A stretch of 64,000 bases of DNA, from positions 1-64,000 of the forward strand of contig JAEMWC010000992.1 in the NCBI GenBank assembly GCA_016490735.1. Direction: 5' to 3'. The notes below the pieces were generated by a model. It made no database searches, was not told the origin of the DNA, and saw only the letters and a program-made list of their open reading frames with translations. Both the position numbers and the translations under genes were made by a program. The first letter of the stretch is position 1. Each line of letters opens with the position of its first letter. Positions 1-10,104 of the stretch are shown here, piece by piece. The DNA is from Pachyseris speciosa (taxonomy: Eukaryota > Cnidaria > Anthozoa > Scleractinia > Pachyseridae).

Positions 1-552
1 TGAAAAATAGGCGCTACTGAAGTGTAATTTCTTGTGCACTAAATGTTATTGCTAGGTTTAAAACTAAATTTTGCAATCTAATGATTATTTCCAACAACTT
101 GGGGTCAATTTGCTGTAAGAGTGGAGGCTCCCTTATCACTAGTTTGGGCATTTTGCCTTCTTTCAGTTTTCTTGATGGATACATGTCGATCTGAAAAAAA
201 AAAGGAAAGTGGCGAAAATCGACACTATCCCCGCACCTGAAATTTAGAGCCTATGGAAGCTGCGAGGCTACCAGATTAACTTTTAAACCCACGACTGAGA
301 GTTAACCGTAGCAATCGTTCGCTTAGTTTTACGTTATGCTCATGTTAAAGTTCACGCAGAGAGTTAGGGCCGAAAACGAAATGAAAATTGAAATGAAATC
401 AGTAAATCTGCATCATAGTTTATTGGCTTTATCGTGTTTTGAACAACAGCCAGATTAATAATTATGCATCAGTGACTTTTTATTTTGATCCTGAATGCGA
501 TAAATGGCGTTTTTATTTATTTTTGTTTGTTTGTTTTTGTTCTGAATTCACA

Positions 553-760
553 GAGGCATCAGTGCAGTAATGATAGCCAAGACTTTCTGTTTGAACAAGA
601 GAAAGACATACAGCTTCGAAAAACATTATCGTATCCTGTATTCATGTATCAACATATCGGTACCCAAAAGTACCTAACTTGTTATTGCGATAACAACCGC
701 TTATCTTTGCAAGAGAAATCTGGACGTCTGTGTACCTTCGTCAAAGATAAAACTGACTGA
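553..760 (+). CDS. Possible 3'-terminal exon of an unrecognised gene
   Basis: An open frame of about 69 codons ends at a TGA at 758-760. It is preceded by a long T-rich tract and a good acceptor (ATTCACAG, ending at 552), so it could be the last exon of a spliced plus-strand gene whose upstream part lies outside the window. The peptide is rich in Cys, Tyr and Leu and includes IGTQKYLTCYCDNNRLSLQ, which loosely recalls one strand-turn-strand repeat of a beta-trefoil fold (FGF/IL-1/fascin-like). That resemblance is an impression, not a demonstrated homology. The in-frame ATG at 485 lies inside the pyrimidine tract and is probably not a start. No convincing polyadenylation signal follows until about 1333 (AATAAA). 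Confidence 0.3.
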
Positions 761-798
761 AGAAAACAAAAACATGGCTGAAGAAAACAAAAACATGG
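757..798. repeat. 21-bp tandem duplication
   Basis: Two exact head-to-tail copies of a 21-bp A-rich unit (757-777 and 778-798) overlap the stop codon of the exon candidate. The first copy supplies the TGA, so the second is probably a recent slippage product in the 3' UTR. Confidence 0.8.
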
Positions 799-926
799 CC
801 GTTTCCATTTATTCTCTAGAATTTTACTACTTTTTGATCTTGTTATTTCATCATTATTTACTAGATGTAATCAATTTTGTTTTTTGGTATAAATAGGATC
901 TTTATTAAAATCGGTTAGACCTTACT

Positions 927-1297
927 TTAAAGGAGCACTGTCACCGGGATTTTTTTTTTTTTTTTGTTCAATTCTACCAAAATTACTACCTTTTACCTGT
1001 TATCGTGCAAAAATTGCTCCTACAGAATCAGCAAGATGAAATCCAATGAAAATTTAGCTGGAAGAGCTAACCATACTATTTTTTGTGATTTTTCAATGCA
1101 TAGCTTGAAATTAAAAAAAAAATTCAACCCATTTCCATCCTCGTCATCTTACATGGAATACAGAAGTTTATGGTGTCAATGCAGTACTACAGTCTTTGGC
1201 AACAAAACTACACCATTATATTAAGGTATCCACTGATGCATTGGCAGTTTTAAGCTTTTTAAAGTGATGGTACAATAGCGTGACACTGCCCCTTTAA
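927..1297. mobile_element. TTAA-flanked MITE (Kolobok/piggyBac-type target)
   Basis: Imperfect terminal inverted repeats are AGGAGCACTGTCACC at 931 and the inverse ending GTGACACTGCCCCT at 1293. TTAA is present on both sides (927-930 and 1294-1297), as in transposons that duplicate TTAA. The 363-bp interior holds a poly-T run and no credible gene; an 86-codon ORF inside is not conserved-looking. It is a non-autonomous DNA transposon. Choice between Kolobok and piggyBac rests only on the TIR start, which suits Kolobok. Confidence 0.7.
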
Positions 1298-1668
1298 CAC
1301 TTAATCGCGTTAGCGTATTTTCCTGCACAACTTGAATAAAAATGTGTTTTGTTAGCATACTTTGGAGTTATTTTTTGAAGGCTGTTTATTAGAATGGTCC
1401 ATGATGGTCTCATATTCATTTAATAATCCTCAGTTCCAGGCCCGTAGGGAGGGAGGTGGGGGTACTTACGAAGCCTTGAGGGATTGTGAATAGGATTTGT
1501 TGCCTAATCCTTGCGCCCTCTTGGAGATTTGTTTCAAAATTCCATCAACCAGCTGTGAATGTGAAAAGAGCTCAAGTGCTCTAAGCCGGTTCCACACTTA
1601 AAGCAGAGCCAGCATGGCTCAAGGATGGCTCTCTTCGCTTTAGCGTCGTAGGCGGTGCAAACCACCGG

Positions 1669-1684
1669 TATATATATATATATA

Positions 1685-1753
<69 letters not shown>

Positions 1754-1754
1754 G
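1669..1754. repeat. (TA)n microsatellite 1
   Basis: About 85 bp of TA dinucleotides with small interruptions (ATAATTA, GTATATG). No retroelement end was recognised on either side, unlike most other TA tracts in the window. Confidence 0.95.
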
Positions 1755-2195
1755 TAGGTTTTCACTTACGTTTTGGGTGACAAGTCGGGCTGCACCGCAG
1801 GGTATCTTCGCTTGCGTTAATGTACATTCACTATGAAGCATACATCAATCTTGGCGAAGTGGTAGATGTGTTCACATAGAAGCATCCAAGGAGGCTTGAG
1901 CTTCTTACATTACTGTCCGATTTTTCGTGTAAAGACCTTCAAAACGCACAAAGTGGCAGTCTCAGACAGCGCAAGTTCTTTTTTTAAATTTCCCGGGGGA
2001 GCATGTCCCCGAACCCCCAGAATCATGCGCCTCTGGCACATTTCAATTCGCGTCATCAGCGCTCAAACGCAGCCCCCGCGTTAAAACCTGTCTACGGAAC
2101 TGAGTTCAAATTATGATTTCATATATTAAGAATCTCTTCTTTATTGCTCACGGGCTTATTACGAGCCAACAAAGTTACCAGCTCCCCTTTGGCTT

Positions 2196-2315
2196 GTAAG
2201 CTCAGTTTGTAGAGCATCGCATTGCTATCGCAGACTGCTGTACAGGCCTGAATTTTTTTCCGTCTTTACTTTCCCTACTTCTTTAGTAGTGTCCGTAACT
2301 GCGACGATCATTCAT
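2196..2315 (+). mobile_element. Possible degraded tRNA-derived SINE fragment
   Basis: The phrase AAGCTCAGTTTGTAGAGCA (from about 2199) resembles a tRNA D-arm/A-box, followed by an anticodon-like stem around ATCGCATTGCTATCGCAG. No clear B-box follows, so only part of a tRNA-like head can be supported. The downstream phrase CTGCGACGATCATTC is one I associate with repetitive coral DNA, from memory. Confidence 0.3.
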
Positions 2316-3883
2316 ATCTTACGCTTAAAAGGGACGACGTCCCTTTTTCGCATGCAAAAAAAGGAAATAGGAGACGTCTGCTTGCAGGCTGCACAAAAAC
2401 TGGGATGATTTTGATGAAAACGTATAATATGTCATTTTCCTTCATAATATATATATATTTAGCCAAGCCGAAAAGCGGAGCTCCAAAAGCATTCTTTTTC
2501 TACTGGCATTTACATATAGTGTGCTGGTCATATCACCCATCTGACCTCACTCAAGCTACAGACCCAAGGCTGTAAAAAATAGTATGGAAAGGTGATCTGA
2601 GACAGTGTCACAGTGTATTTGGACCCTCCGCAGATTTGCACCCTCCAGTCCAGATCTGCTTGTGGATCAGATTTGGACCCCCTAGTCCAGAACTGCTAGC
2701 AGATATGAACCCCCTTTTACGGATTTGGACCCCCACCCCTCCTAAAAACAAGCATTCTATTCAGTAAGGTAATAAAAATTCCTTTGCAAATTGAGTTTGG
2801 AGATGTTAAAAAGCAAAAAATATATATTGAGGTAGGTTTAAAAAAAATAATCTTTAATACTTTGTGTAAAAAAGAACCTGCAACGCTAGTTTGCATCTAT
2901 AAATTTTTAAAACAAAACATTTCTTAACATCTTAGAGCAACACCTAAGGACAGGTCTGTTTCCCCGTTTAACTGTAGGCTACTTAGTTATGGTTTAGAGC
3001 CACTAGAAATTGGTGGAGAAGCCTGGTGAATGCTATTTTGAATCAGTATCCGACATCAGACATATAGTGATTCAGATCATCACTTCATAATGAATGCAAT
3101 TTCAGTTATCCAAAGCCTCCCATGAGACGGTTGGAAATCAGAAATTGTGTATCCTCTGGATATATGTATGCATGAAAAAATTTTATGAAAGAAAGATACA
3201 TGGAAATCAATAAAAATATTTAGATGATATGCATTAAGGCCAAGATATTTCTTTTGATCAGTTACTTCTTGACCTTACTATCGCAAAAAACTGCTTGCTG
3301 ACATTAAGCTCATCAGTCAATGCACCTACAGAGTTTTCAAAAAGAAATCCAGCTGCATTTCTGGCCAGCCAAGTGCAAGACTAAGCAACTTGATAATAAA
3401 ATATTGGGCATTTGGTTGATATCACTATCAAGGTAATTAACAATGTAGTATGAGGATTTAAGGTAATGATTCACCAAAGCAAAAGTGCTGGAAATCCGTG
3501 TTAGCAATCTTAACTTGATTTTCTATTTTGCAAGAAAGGTAAGGACTAGTCTCACATTTCTCCATGTACATTTGAAATTGCACAACATACTTCATCAAAC
3601 ATCAAAAATCCCATTACACATTAGTGCCAAATGTCATCCAAACATACCACAAGATTGGTGTGACCAGCTATGAATAAAATTAATTGAAAGACTGCATGCA
3701 GGAGAAGGAAGTCCAAAGGATTAATGAGAATGAGACATTAATGAGACATTAATGAGAAAAAGCTTACTTTAAGTTTAGTAATACTTTGTCATGCGAATAC
3801 ATCTAAGTTGATACAAAAAAAAGTGCATGACTGGAGAATAATTGGGAGGAAGTAAATTCCCATACAAAGAATATTATCTGATA

Positions 3884-4313
3884 CAGTAATAGCCCACGTA
3901 TAAGAACCTGGGGTTTAAGAACCTGTTAAGCTAAAATTTTCATTTTAAGCCCCCTCCACATAAGAAGCTATTAAGGCTAAAATTTTAAGTTAGGTTAAGT
4001 TAGTTTAAGTTAGATTCTTATCAGTGGGGTTGCTGTAAAAGTGTAAAGGTAGAAACTGCTGAATGAGTTTCTTTGTTATGTACCTGCAGTGAACTAGCTA
4101 TAGGCATTTCTCTATGGTACAAATAAATGATTTATACTGTATTATAAGATGATATTTATCATATATATAGTATATTCAGATAAAATTCATATGAAAATTT
4201 AAGAACCTATTTTAAGAACCTTGGTAGCCTAAATTTGCTTTCAGTACCATTTATATAAGAATCTATTTAGGCTAAATTAGAAAATTCTGGTTCTTATACG
4301 TGGGCTATTACTG
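3884..4313. mobile_element. TA-flanked MITE (Tc1/mariner-like) nested in the left arm
   Basis: Perfect terminal inverted repeats of about 25 bp begin CAGTAATAGCCCACGTATAA and end with the inverse at 4313, with TA on both sides (3882-3883, 4314-4315). The 430-bp interior has no gene; GGTTCTTAT/ATAAGAACC words recur internally. The paralogous arm at about 39130-39170 lacks the insert, so the insertion postdates the duplication or spread of the arm sequence. Confidence 0.8.
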
Positions 4314-4864
4314 TACTACACATTCTAAAAACTAAGAGGTGAAATTTAAACGTGGCCCAAAGCTAACCTAATCAAATTATATCAAATACTTGTCTCTTAC
4401 AAGTCACCCCTGCTTTGAGATTGACACTAAAAATGAAGAAGTAAAATTGAAATACAATCCAACGCTAACCTAATTAAATTACATACTTGTCACTCACAAG
4501 CTACAGCTGATTTAAAATTGACACAAATAATGTAATAGATAGGACTTAAAACTGCTTAAAGAAGGTGCATGCATGATGTTCGATGGAACACCATTCCAGT
4601 CTGGTATGTAGCGATTATAAAAAGAAAAGCTGAAGGCCATATATATATATTTAGCCAGGCGAAGCCTAGAATTCGAGTTGCACACTCTCACCGATCAACT
4701 TCGCATGACTTTATTTGGGCCAGTTTAATTTGTGTCCAAAACAATTTTGCAGCAGCAGGGAAAACGAAGAGTTTTCGATAGCAAACGTTTGCAAAAAAAT
4801 ACAAACATTCGCGAGTCCTAACTACTTTCAGATGAAAGCGTAACGGAATTCAAAGCGGATTAAA

Positions 4865-5290
4865 AAAAAAAACAAACACTACAAGCGAACAAAGTACGAT
4901 GCGAGTGTTATGCTGGAAGAAGGAGAAGGTGGAGAAATTAAACAAGACTAGCTTGTAATAATAATAGCTTGTACTGATTAGTCTAGAAAAATCGGTATTT
5001 ATTTTGACATTAATGCCCGTAGAAAAGACAATAAAGGGTAAAAACTGATCGTTAAGAGTAGTTAACAGGAATTGACCGCGGTTCAGAAACAACAGAACAA
5101 CAAACACGAGTATTACAAGAAAACAAAGCAGAATACGAATAACATTTCTTCGAAGATTCTTGGAGAAGGTGGAGAAATTAGACAAGTAACAAAAATTGCT
5201 TAGCAATTTTGACATAAATGTCCGTAGAAAAGACAAAAAAGAGGTCCACACCTGATCGTTTAGAGCAGTCAACAGGAATCGCTGAGGCAG
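4865..5290. repeat. Subterminal tandem duplication in the left arm
   Basis: Two diverged ~190-210-bp units repeat phrases such as GACATAAATGTCCGTAGAAA and GGAGAAGGTGGAGAAATTA. The same duplication appears inverted at 37790-38220, so it predates the split of the two copies. A 147-codon minus-strand ORF spanning the pair is Phe/Leu-rich, carries the duplication itself and is not considered a gene. Confidence 0.65.
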
Positions 5291-6855
5291 CAATCACTCG
5301 CAACGCGACATAGCTGAATAATAGCGCCATTTCCCACAAAATCTTTCCTTGGCTGACACAAAACGCTAAAGAGCTTTAATAGTTTTACTGGTAATTACCA
5401 TGTCTTCCGAAGAACCTTCTTCAATTAATGATTCTCAGTAGCAAAGCGTCATCCAGTTAACGAAGAAACCGCTTGCCAAACCACACCAGCATTTCTCTCG
5501 CAGACCCGTCCAATATAAAATTTATCAAAGCCAGCCCAGCCTGTCAACCCATTTTCGTGTTTTTAACATCCAAACGCTGATTCTTACCGTTTCAAACAAA
5601 TTAAGACGACATGTTTATAGACGGCGAAACTTAATATTGTTGTTTACAGGCCGCTTTCGACGAAGATCTCTAAAACGTTTTTCAAATTTTGACAACTTTA
5701 TGTCAGATTTTGAGACGTGCACATGCACATGCATTTGATCGGCTTTTTCTTACTCGAGTTTTAATGCTTAATTTTACGAGGACTCATTGTGATTATGTGT
5801 TATTAAGATAAGGGCAAAAGTTTCTTAACGCTGTTGAGGTACCAAGGTCGAAAAACAGTCAGCCAAGCCGAGTAAAAACACTCGTTAGCTTGCAAAGAAA
5901 ACAACGTAACAAAAAAAAAAAACAAACAAACAATTCAACTACTTCTTTGCGTCCAAAACGAGTACAGATGATTGTTATTTACATCCATTCGAGAGAAAAA
6001 TACAAGTTTCATCCCTGAACAAAAGTAACAACGATTAAACCAAATGTTAAACTTCTACTTATTTAATTTACCTTACTGTCCTGCGCTGTGTTGTAGAGGT
6101 TTCTACCACTTGAAAATACGTAAGCTTCAGTAAAGTAAAAACAAGCATCCGCAAAAATAGCAAACGGTTTGTCCAAAGAAAGAGCTTTTTCCACAGAGTT
6201 TGAGCTACTCGTTCCTCCCATTAACACAGGTGAACTGTTAAGTGACCTTTCTTAGTGAGATGCAAGATGCCGCGGTAAAGTGAAAGCCCTTGAAGTGTTC
6301 AATTATACTGTTTTCAACCACACAATCGATCCAAGTTTGAAGCTTTTCTTGAGAAAAATCGCTCTTCCCTTCATCACTTGAAAATTCACGTTCCGGAGTA
6401 TCTTTTGACAAGTTCTTGATTTTTATGCTTTTTACGTGAATTTAAAGACAAACTTCGATCGAAGATGAAGTTGTTTTGCTCAAAATGAAGAAACCAAGTG
6501 AATGTGAAATTACGAGCCGCAGAAAGCGCGCGAAAAAATAAGCCTCGATTTGGTTTGGGTGTCCCACACCTGGCTTGAGCCTGCGATCAAATCGAAAGCA
6601 AGTACCTGGTCAGCGGTCAACTTCAAAAAAACAGCTGACCTCGATGAGGTCTCAACTTGAGCCCGCGATATGGTCACGTGACACTGGTCAGCGGATACCT
6701 TGTTTTGACAGGTGTCAATTGGCTATAAGATGGATGTCCAGTATCAAAGACTTACGCTTTAAACTAGCTGGTCAGCTGGGCCAGGTGGAGTACGGCCGCC
6801 ATGTTGGATTATTATGATTATTATTAGGATATTATTAGTTATTAGGCAACTCCAC

Positions 6856-6876
6856 CGTCGTCGTCGTCGTCGTCGT
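6856..6876. repeat. (CGT)n microsatellite
   Basis: Seven CGT trinucleotides inside the distal part of the non-autonomous element. Confidence 0.9.
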
Positions 6877-6908
6877 TCGCGCCCACGAGCAATACCGCTA
6901 GCCATTTT

Positions 6909-6940
<32 letters not shown>

Positions 6941-6941
6941 A

Positions 6942-6992
6942 GGTATGGTGCTCCGCTTCGCGGCCCTTCGGGCCGCTGGAGCTCCGCTATAA
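6942..6992. repeat. Transposon end with GC-rich hairpin
   Basis: GCGGCCCTTCGGGCCGC forms a strong stem flanked by GGTGCTCCGC and GGAGCTCCGC. The corresponding end of the coding relative at 32344-32385 has the same flanks around a different GC-rich core, so the flanks look conserved and the hairpin core variable. Confidence 0.6.
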
Positions 6993-7916
6993 TAGCTCGC
7001 ATAATCGTTCACCGTAACACCGTACACATCAGTACTGGGTTGATGTCCAAATTATTCCGCCGGCTTTGTGGATTATATTTCTTTTGAGTATTTTACTGCA
7101 TGTACAACTACCCACGTGGTGGCGTTTCTTGCTTCTTCTAAGTAATTTTTTAGAGGATTTCAGTGTTGTTTGTACACAGTGCGTATCTTTTGGTAGAGGA
7201 GATCTTTATAAGCGTGATTAATTGGGTCATTACAAATTTATTCTATTCTTAGTGAGTGCTTTGAAGTCCTCTCATAATCACTATGTGGGATGAGTCGTAA
7301 GCATCAAAAGCAAAAACACACACACGAAAAAAAAAAACAACAACAACAACCTGGAATGAGGCACAAGAATAGTGACGGTGGTAAGATCTTTCGACTACAC
7401 TCAAGAGTCTTTAAGGGCCCATTAAAGTATCTTTTGATGCCGTTGCTAGGGAAAAATCAATTTGCTATAACTCTGCACATGTATGCTTCAATTGGACCAA
7501 ATTTGGGCAATACCCATAGGGGGCAAATATGGTCCAGTACATGACGTCATCGGACCACGCCTAATGTCACGTGACCAGAAACAGAAAAATGCATTTTAAC
7601 TAAACGGCTTAAACCTTTTACCCTCATTTTCTGTACAGTAACAATACAAAAGCCGTTTTGAAGAAATTTAAGCATGCGTTTTGGCTTATGATAAAAAATA
7701 AAAAAATGAGAATGGAAAATGTGCTTCTTTGACCACTCTTTTGAGCATAATTTTTTTGTTTTTCATTTTGTCGCAAAACCCATGCTTGAATTCCAAGAAA
7801 ATATGATGTTCTTTCGAATTGTTTTAAAATCCAGCAACTACATTTATCTCTCGGGGAGAAAAGTCCATTTTTTCGCGGCACCGGAGGTGGCGAGCGAATT
7901 TTCAGCGGCCTGGTGC

Positions 7917-8549
7917 CTAAGCATTGTGGCCAGTCACATCTGTGTTTTGTTTTATCGAACAAAATTCGAATTCAGTTTCTTTTTCACAGTCACGGTGTTG
8001 TAGATTAGTTAAATTACTGTTAACTAGGTTCTCAAGCGAGGCTGATGTTGTAAGGAGAAGCTGTCCATCACAAGTTTCGAGCTCACCATTATCAGTCAGG
8101 CTTTCTGTCGAGTGGTTAAAGTGGTTAGCATTAATTTTTGATGTAAGAATGAAATTCTTGTGATCTAGAACTGCTTTCAAGGATGCTCACCGTCTTTTGC
8201 TCCATGCTGTCTTGGGAGAGCTTCGTTCATTTTTGTTATATTTAAACAATGGAGTTTCTCAGGTTCGGAAGGACAGTTCACGGACACAGGTTCACAGGAT
8301 CGCACAGTTTTATCGCAAGATCGGAGCGGTCAAAAAGGCCGCGGACACAGAGTTTCTTTTGAAGTTTGCAGGTGATGATAGCGCAGTACTAATTTCAGTT
8401 TGTGTCTCCGCATCTTTGAGATTTCGATTTCCAACCTGACACTGGAAATCTTTTACTGTCACCTTTTCGAGATTTCCCCATCGACATGCAACCATCGCTG
8501 CGGCTTTCTGTTTACGTCCGTACGTGGAAAACATTTTCAAGCAGAACAC
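7917..8549 (-). CDS. Two exon-like minus-strand ORFs, function unknown
   Basis: Open frames at 8310-8549 (79 codons; contains NRNLKDAETQTEIS) and 7917-8180 (87 codons; contains KNFILTSKINANHF and TNLQHRDCEKETEFEF) have hydrophilic, globular-protein-like composition that differs from the surrounding AT-rich noise. They lie on the same strand as the ORFs at 9.5-10.1 kb and could be exons of one decayed gene or of a transposon gene. No domain is recognised and no splice sites were proved. Plus-strand ORFs overlapping them are probably shadows. Confidence 0.2.
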
Positions 8550-8605
8550 TCAAGTTTCATAAATAAAGGTACGACTCACATGTTGTAAACGTAAAGCAGA
8601 AAATT

Positions 8606-9031
8606 CAGGGGCACCCAACGACAAGTATCGGTAGATATCTGTTCGGTGGAGGGTAGTTCGCCTTGGGCTTTCGGTGTCGATTAAAGAGTGCACTCGGCCT
8701 AAAAGATTCGCAATGGGGAATTAATGGCCCCTGAGGTTTTCGGAAAGGTCATAATTGCTGTTTTTAGCAGTTAAAAACGTCAGCTAACATTTTCGGAGAG
8801 AAAATTATTCCCTAGAAAGTTCGTGGAAAGTTCATTTCAGCTTGAATTTTCTCAAAGGAAGATTTTGTTCCCTAACATTTTCGGGCAATTAAAACTTCAG
8901 CTAGGGAGTCCGAACAGATGAAATTTTTCTAGCTAACAAAAACATCACTTAAAACAAACTTCAAACACCGTAAGGTACTTAAAAATGCCTTTCCACAGCT
9001 TTTGGTTGATTTGGCTCGTTGTATGCCCCCG
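8606..9031. mobile_element. MITE with CAGGGGCACCCAACGA ends, copy 1
   Basis: The left TIR is intact (8606); the right end is eroded (GCTCGTTGTATGCCCCCG ending at 9031). Flanks AAAATT (8600-8605) and AAAATC (9032-9037) look like a 6-bp target duplication. It is an inverted, diverged relative of the copy at 35064-35510. The CAGGGG start recalls hAT elements, but a 6-bp duplication would be short for that superfamily. Confidence 0.7.
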
Positions 9032-9460
9032 AAAATCAATTAATAAAAATGTAAACAAAGGTTTTCGATCTTGTATTTGTTGCAACGACGCAAAAAAAGG
9101 TTACCGGCGACTTGAACGAGCCAGCGACCAGCCGACGCCGAAGAAAGCGCGCGGAAAAATTTGGGCTGACCGGAAATGAAATTGCACTTGGTTAGCAACC
9201 GTGTACCTTAGCAACGAGATACTTCAATGGGCCCTTAACCCATTCAAGAAAATGAAAATACAGCCTTCTCGGCGTTGACAAACCGAATTGTTTTGAACCC
9301 GGCAATTCGGGTCGCCACGAAGATCTTGACATTACAAGCGAAGAAGTAATGCAGATGAAACGAAGTAGGATGATACTCGCTGTCAAAAAATGTATCAGTG
9401 GCGATTATGTTGTCCGGTTTTGCACTTCACAGCGATCAAGCTTTGGATTATTTTGTGAAA

Positions 9461-9502
<42 letters not shown>
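9461..9502. repeat. (ATT)n microsatellite
   Basis: Fourteen ATT units immediately downstream (in minus-strand sense) of the exon-like ORF at 9525. Confidence 0.95.
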
Positions 9503-9524
9503 GGTAAACAAACATTAAAAGAAA

Positions 9525-10100
9525 TCACTTCCATACACTTTGAAGAGCTTTGGTTGCCTTCTTGAAGTGTTTGGTTTCCATTTGAAGCTCGTTGTGCCTT
9601 TGTTTGAGTTTCCTGCAGGAGTCTTTCAGTCTCGCTATTGATGTTTGGGGTAAATGATCTACCGCTCGGGATGGGCCTACCGAATCAAGCGAAATCATAT
9701 TTTCATCCTGCTCTGGAGATTTGGGAGTTGCCGCGCTCTTATGCCCGGTTGGCATTTCTTGTGTGAGATCGTCGACCTCCGCATTTATTCTTGACACGAC
9801 GCTCGTGTTAGAATTGCTTTGAACCGGCTTCAGTTCAATCTCATCTGGTTTAATTACATTTCCAAGGATTTGCAACGATATAAGAGAAGCATAAAAAGCT
9901 TAAGAGGCCAGCGAAATCGGTTGACCAAAGCAGCATAAATGAAATTCTCCACAAGAGAACTCTGTCCTCGCCATTCTGCGTTCACGCGAAGTCTGTTCCA
10001 TATAAGTGGTAAGTTCAACGTAATTTATCGTAGGGGCTGCTGCATCTTTCCTAAGCCATCTTTGTGTTTCGTAATCTCCCTTTCCTACATCAAGATCCAT
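9525..10100 (-). CDS. Exon-like minus-strand ORFs, possible coiled-coil protein
   Basis: The 116-codon ORF at 9525-9875 has a hydrophilic N-terminal half and a basic, heptad-like C-terminus (SIARLKDSCRKLKQRHNELQ) typical of a short coiled coil. A second 66-codon ORF at 9900-10100 lies just upstream in another frame and contains TTYMEQTSRERRMARTEF. They may be exons of one gene. Coiled coils often follow THAP or other DNA-binding domains in transposon genes, but no such domain was found here, so that idea is speculation. Confidence 0.25.
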
Positions 10101-10104
10101 TCGT

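Larger units (their letters stand above)
1298..2445. other. Intergenic stretch, no gene seen
   Basis: Contains a (TA)n tract, a G/C-rich low-order repeat around 1990-2030 (CCCGGGGGAGCATGTCCCCG, which can fold on itself), and a possible degenerate tRNA-like SINE head near 2196. No frame looks coding; the short ORFs here run through the TA tract or are random. Confidence 0.6.
2446..6992 (-). mobile_element. Non-autonomous ISL2EU-like transposon (inverted relative of the 32-40 kb element)
   Basis: Two segments match the 32.3-40.6 kb element in reverse orientation: 2450-5290 matches 37790-40580 and about 5480-5780 matches 32980-33330. The outer ends also correspond: GGAGCTCCGCTATAATA near 6970-6990 against the inverse near 32338, and TTTAGCCAAGCCGAAAAGCGG near 2456 against the inverse near 40575. 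At 5290-5480, where the relative carries transposase and nuclease genes, this copy has only a short joint. It is therefore an internally deleted derivative with no genes of its own. The orientation label is relative to the transposase of the coding copy. Exact ends and target duplication are unresolved. Confidence 0.65.
7408..9237. other. Segment bounded by ~45-bp inverted repeats
   Basis: TTAAGGGCCCATTAAAGTAT at 7410 and, inverted, GATACTTCAATGGGCCCTTA at about 9214 share ~80 percent identity and continue into CGTTGCTAGG/CCTTAGCAACG. They may be the ends of a ~1.8-kb DNA element or two inverted copies of a short repeat. The interior holds exon-like ORFs and a nested MITE. Target duplication not identified. 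Confidence 0.35.

Noticed and set aside
1581..1841. ORFs with long Tyr-Ile runs, here and at 13982, 18623, 40398, 42347, 42744-43071, 50182, 51056, 56838 and 61396
   Set aside because: They are translations of (TA)n tracts and have no other support.
4850..5293. 147-codon minus-strand ORF, Phe/Leu-rich, membrane-protein-like
   Set aside because: It lies in the subterminal arm of a transposon, spans a tandem duplication, and the inverse copy at 37.8-38.2 kb is not open.
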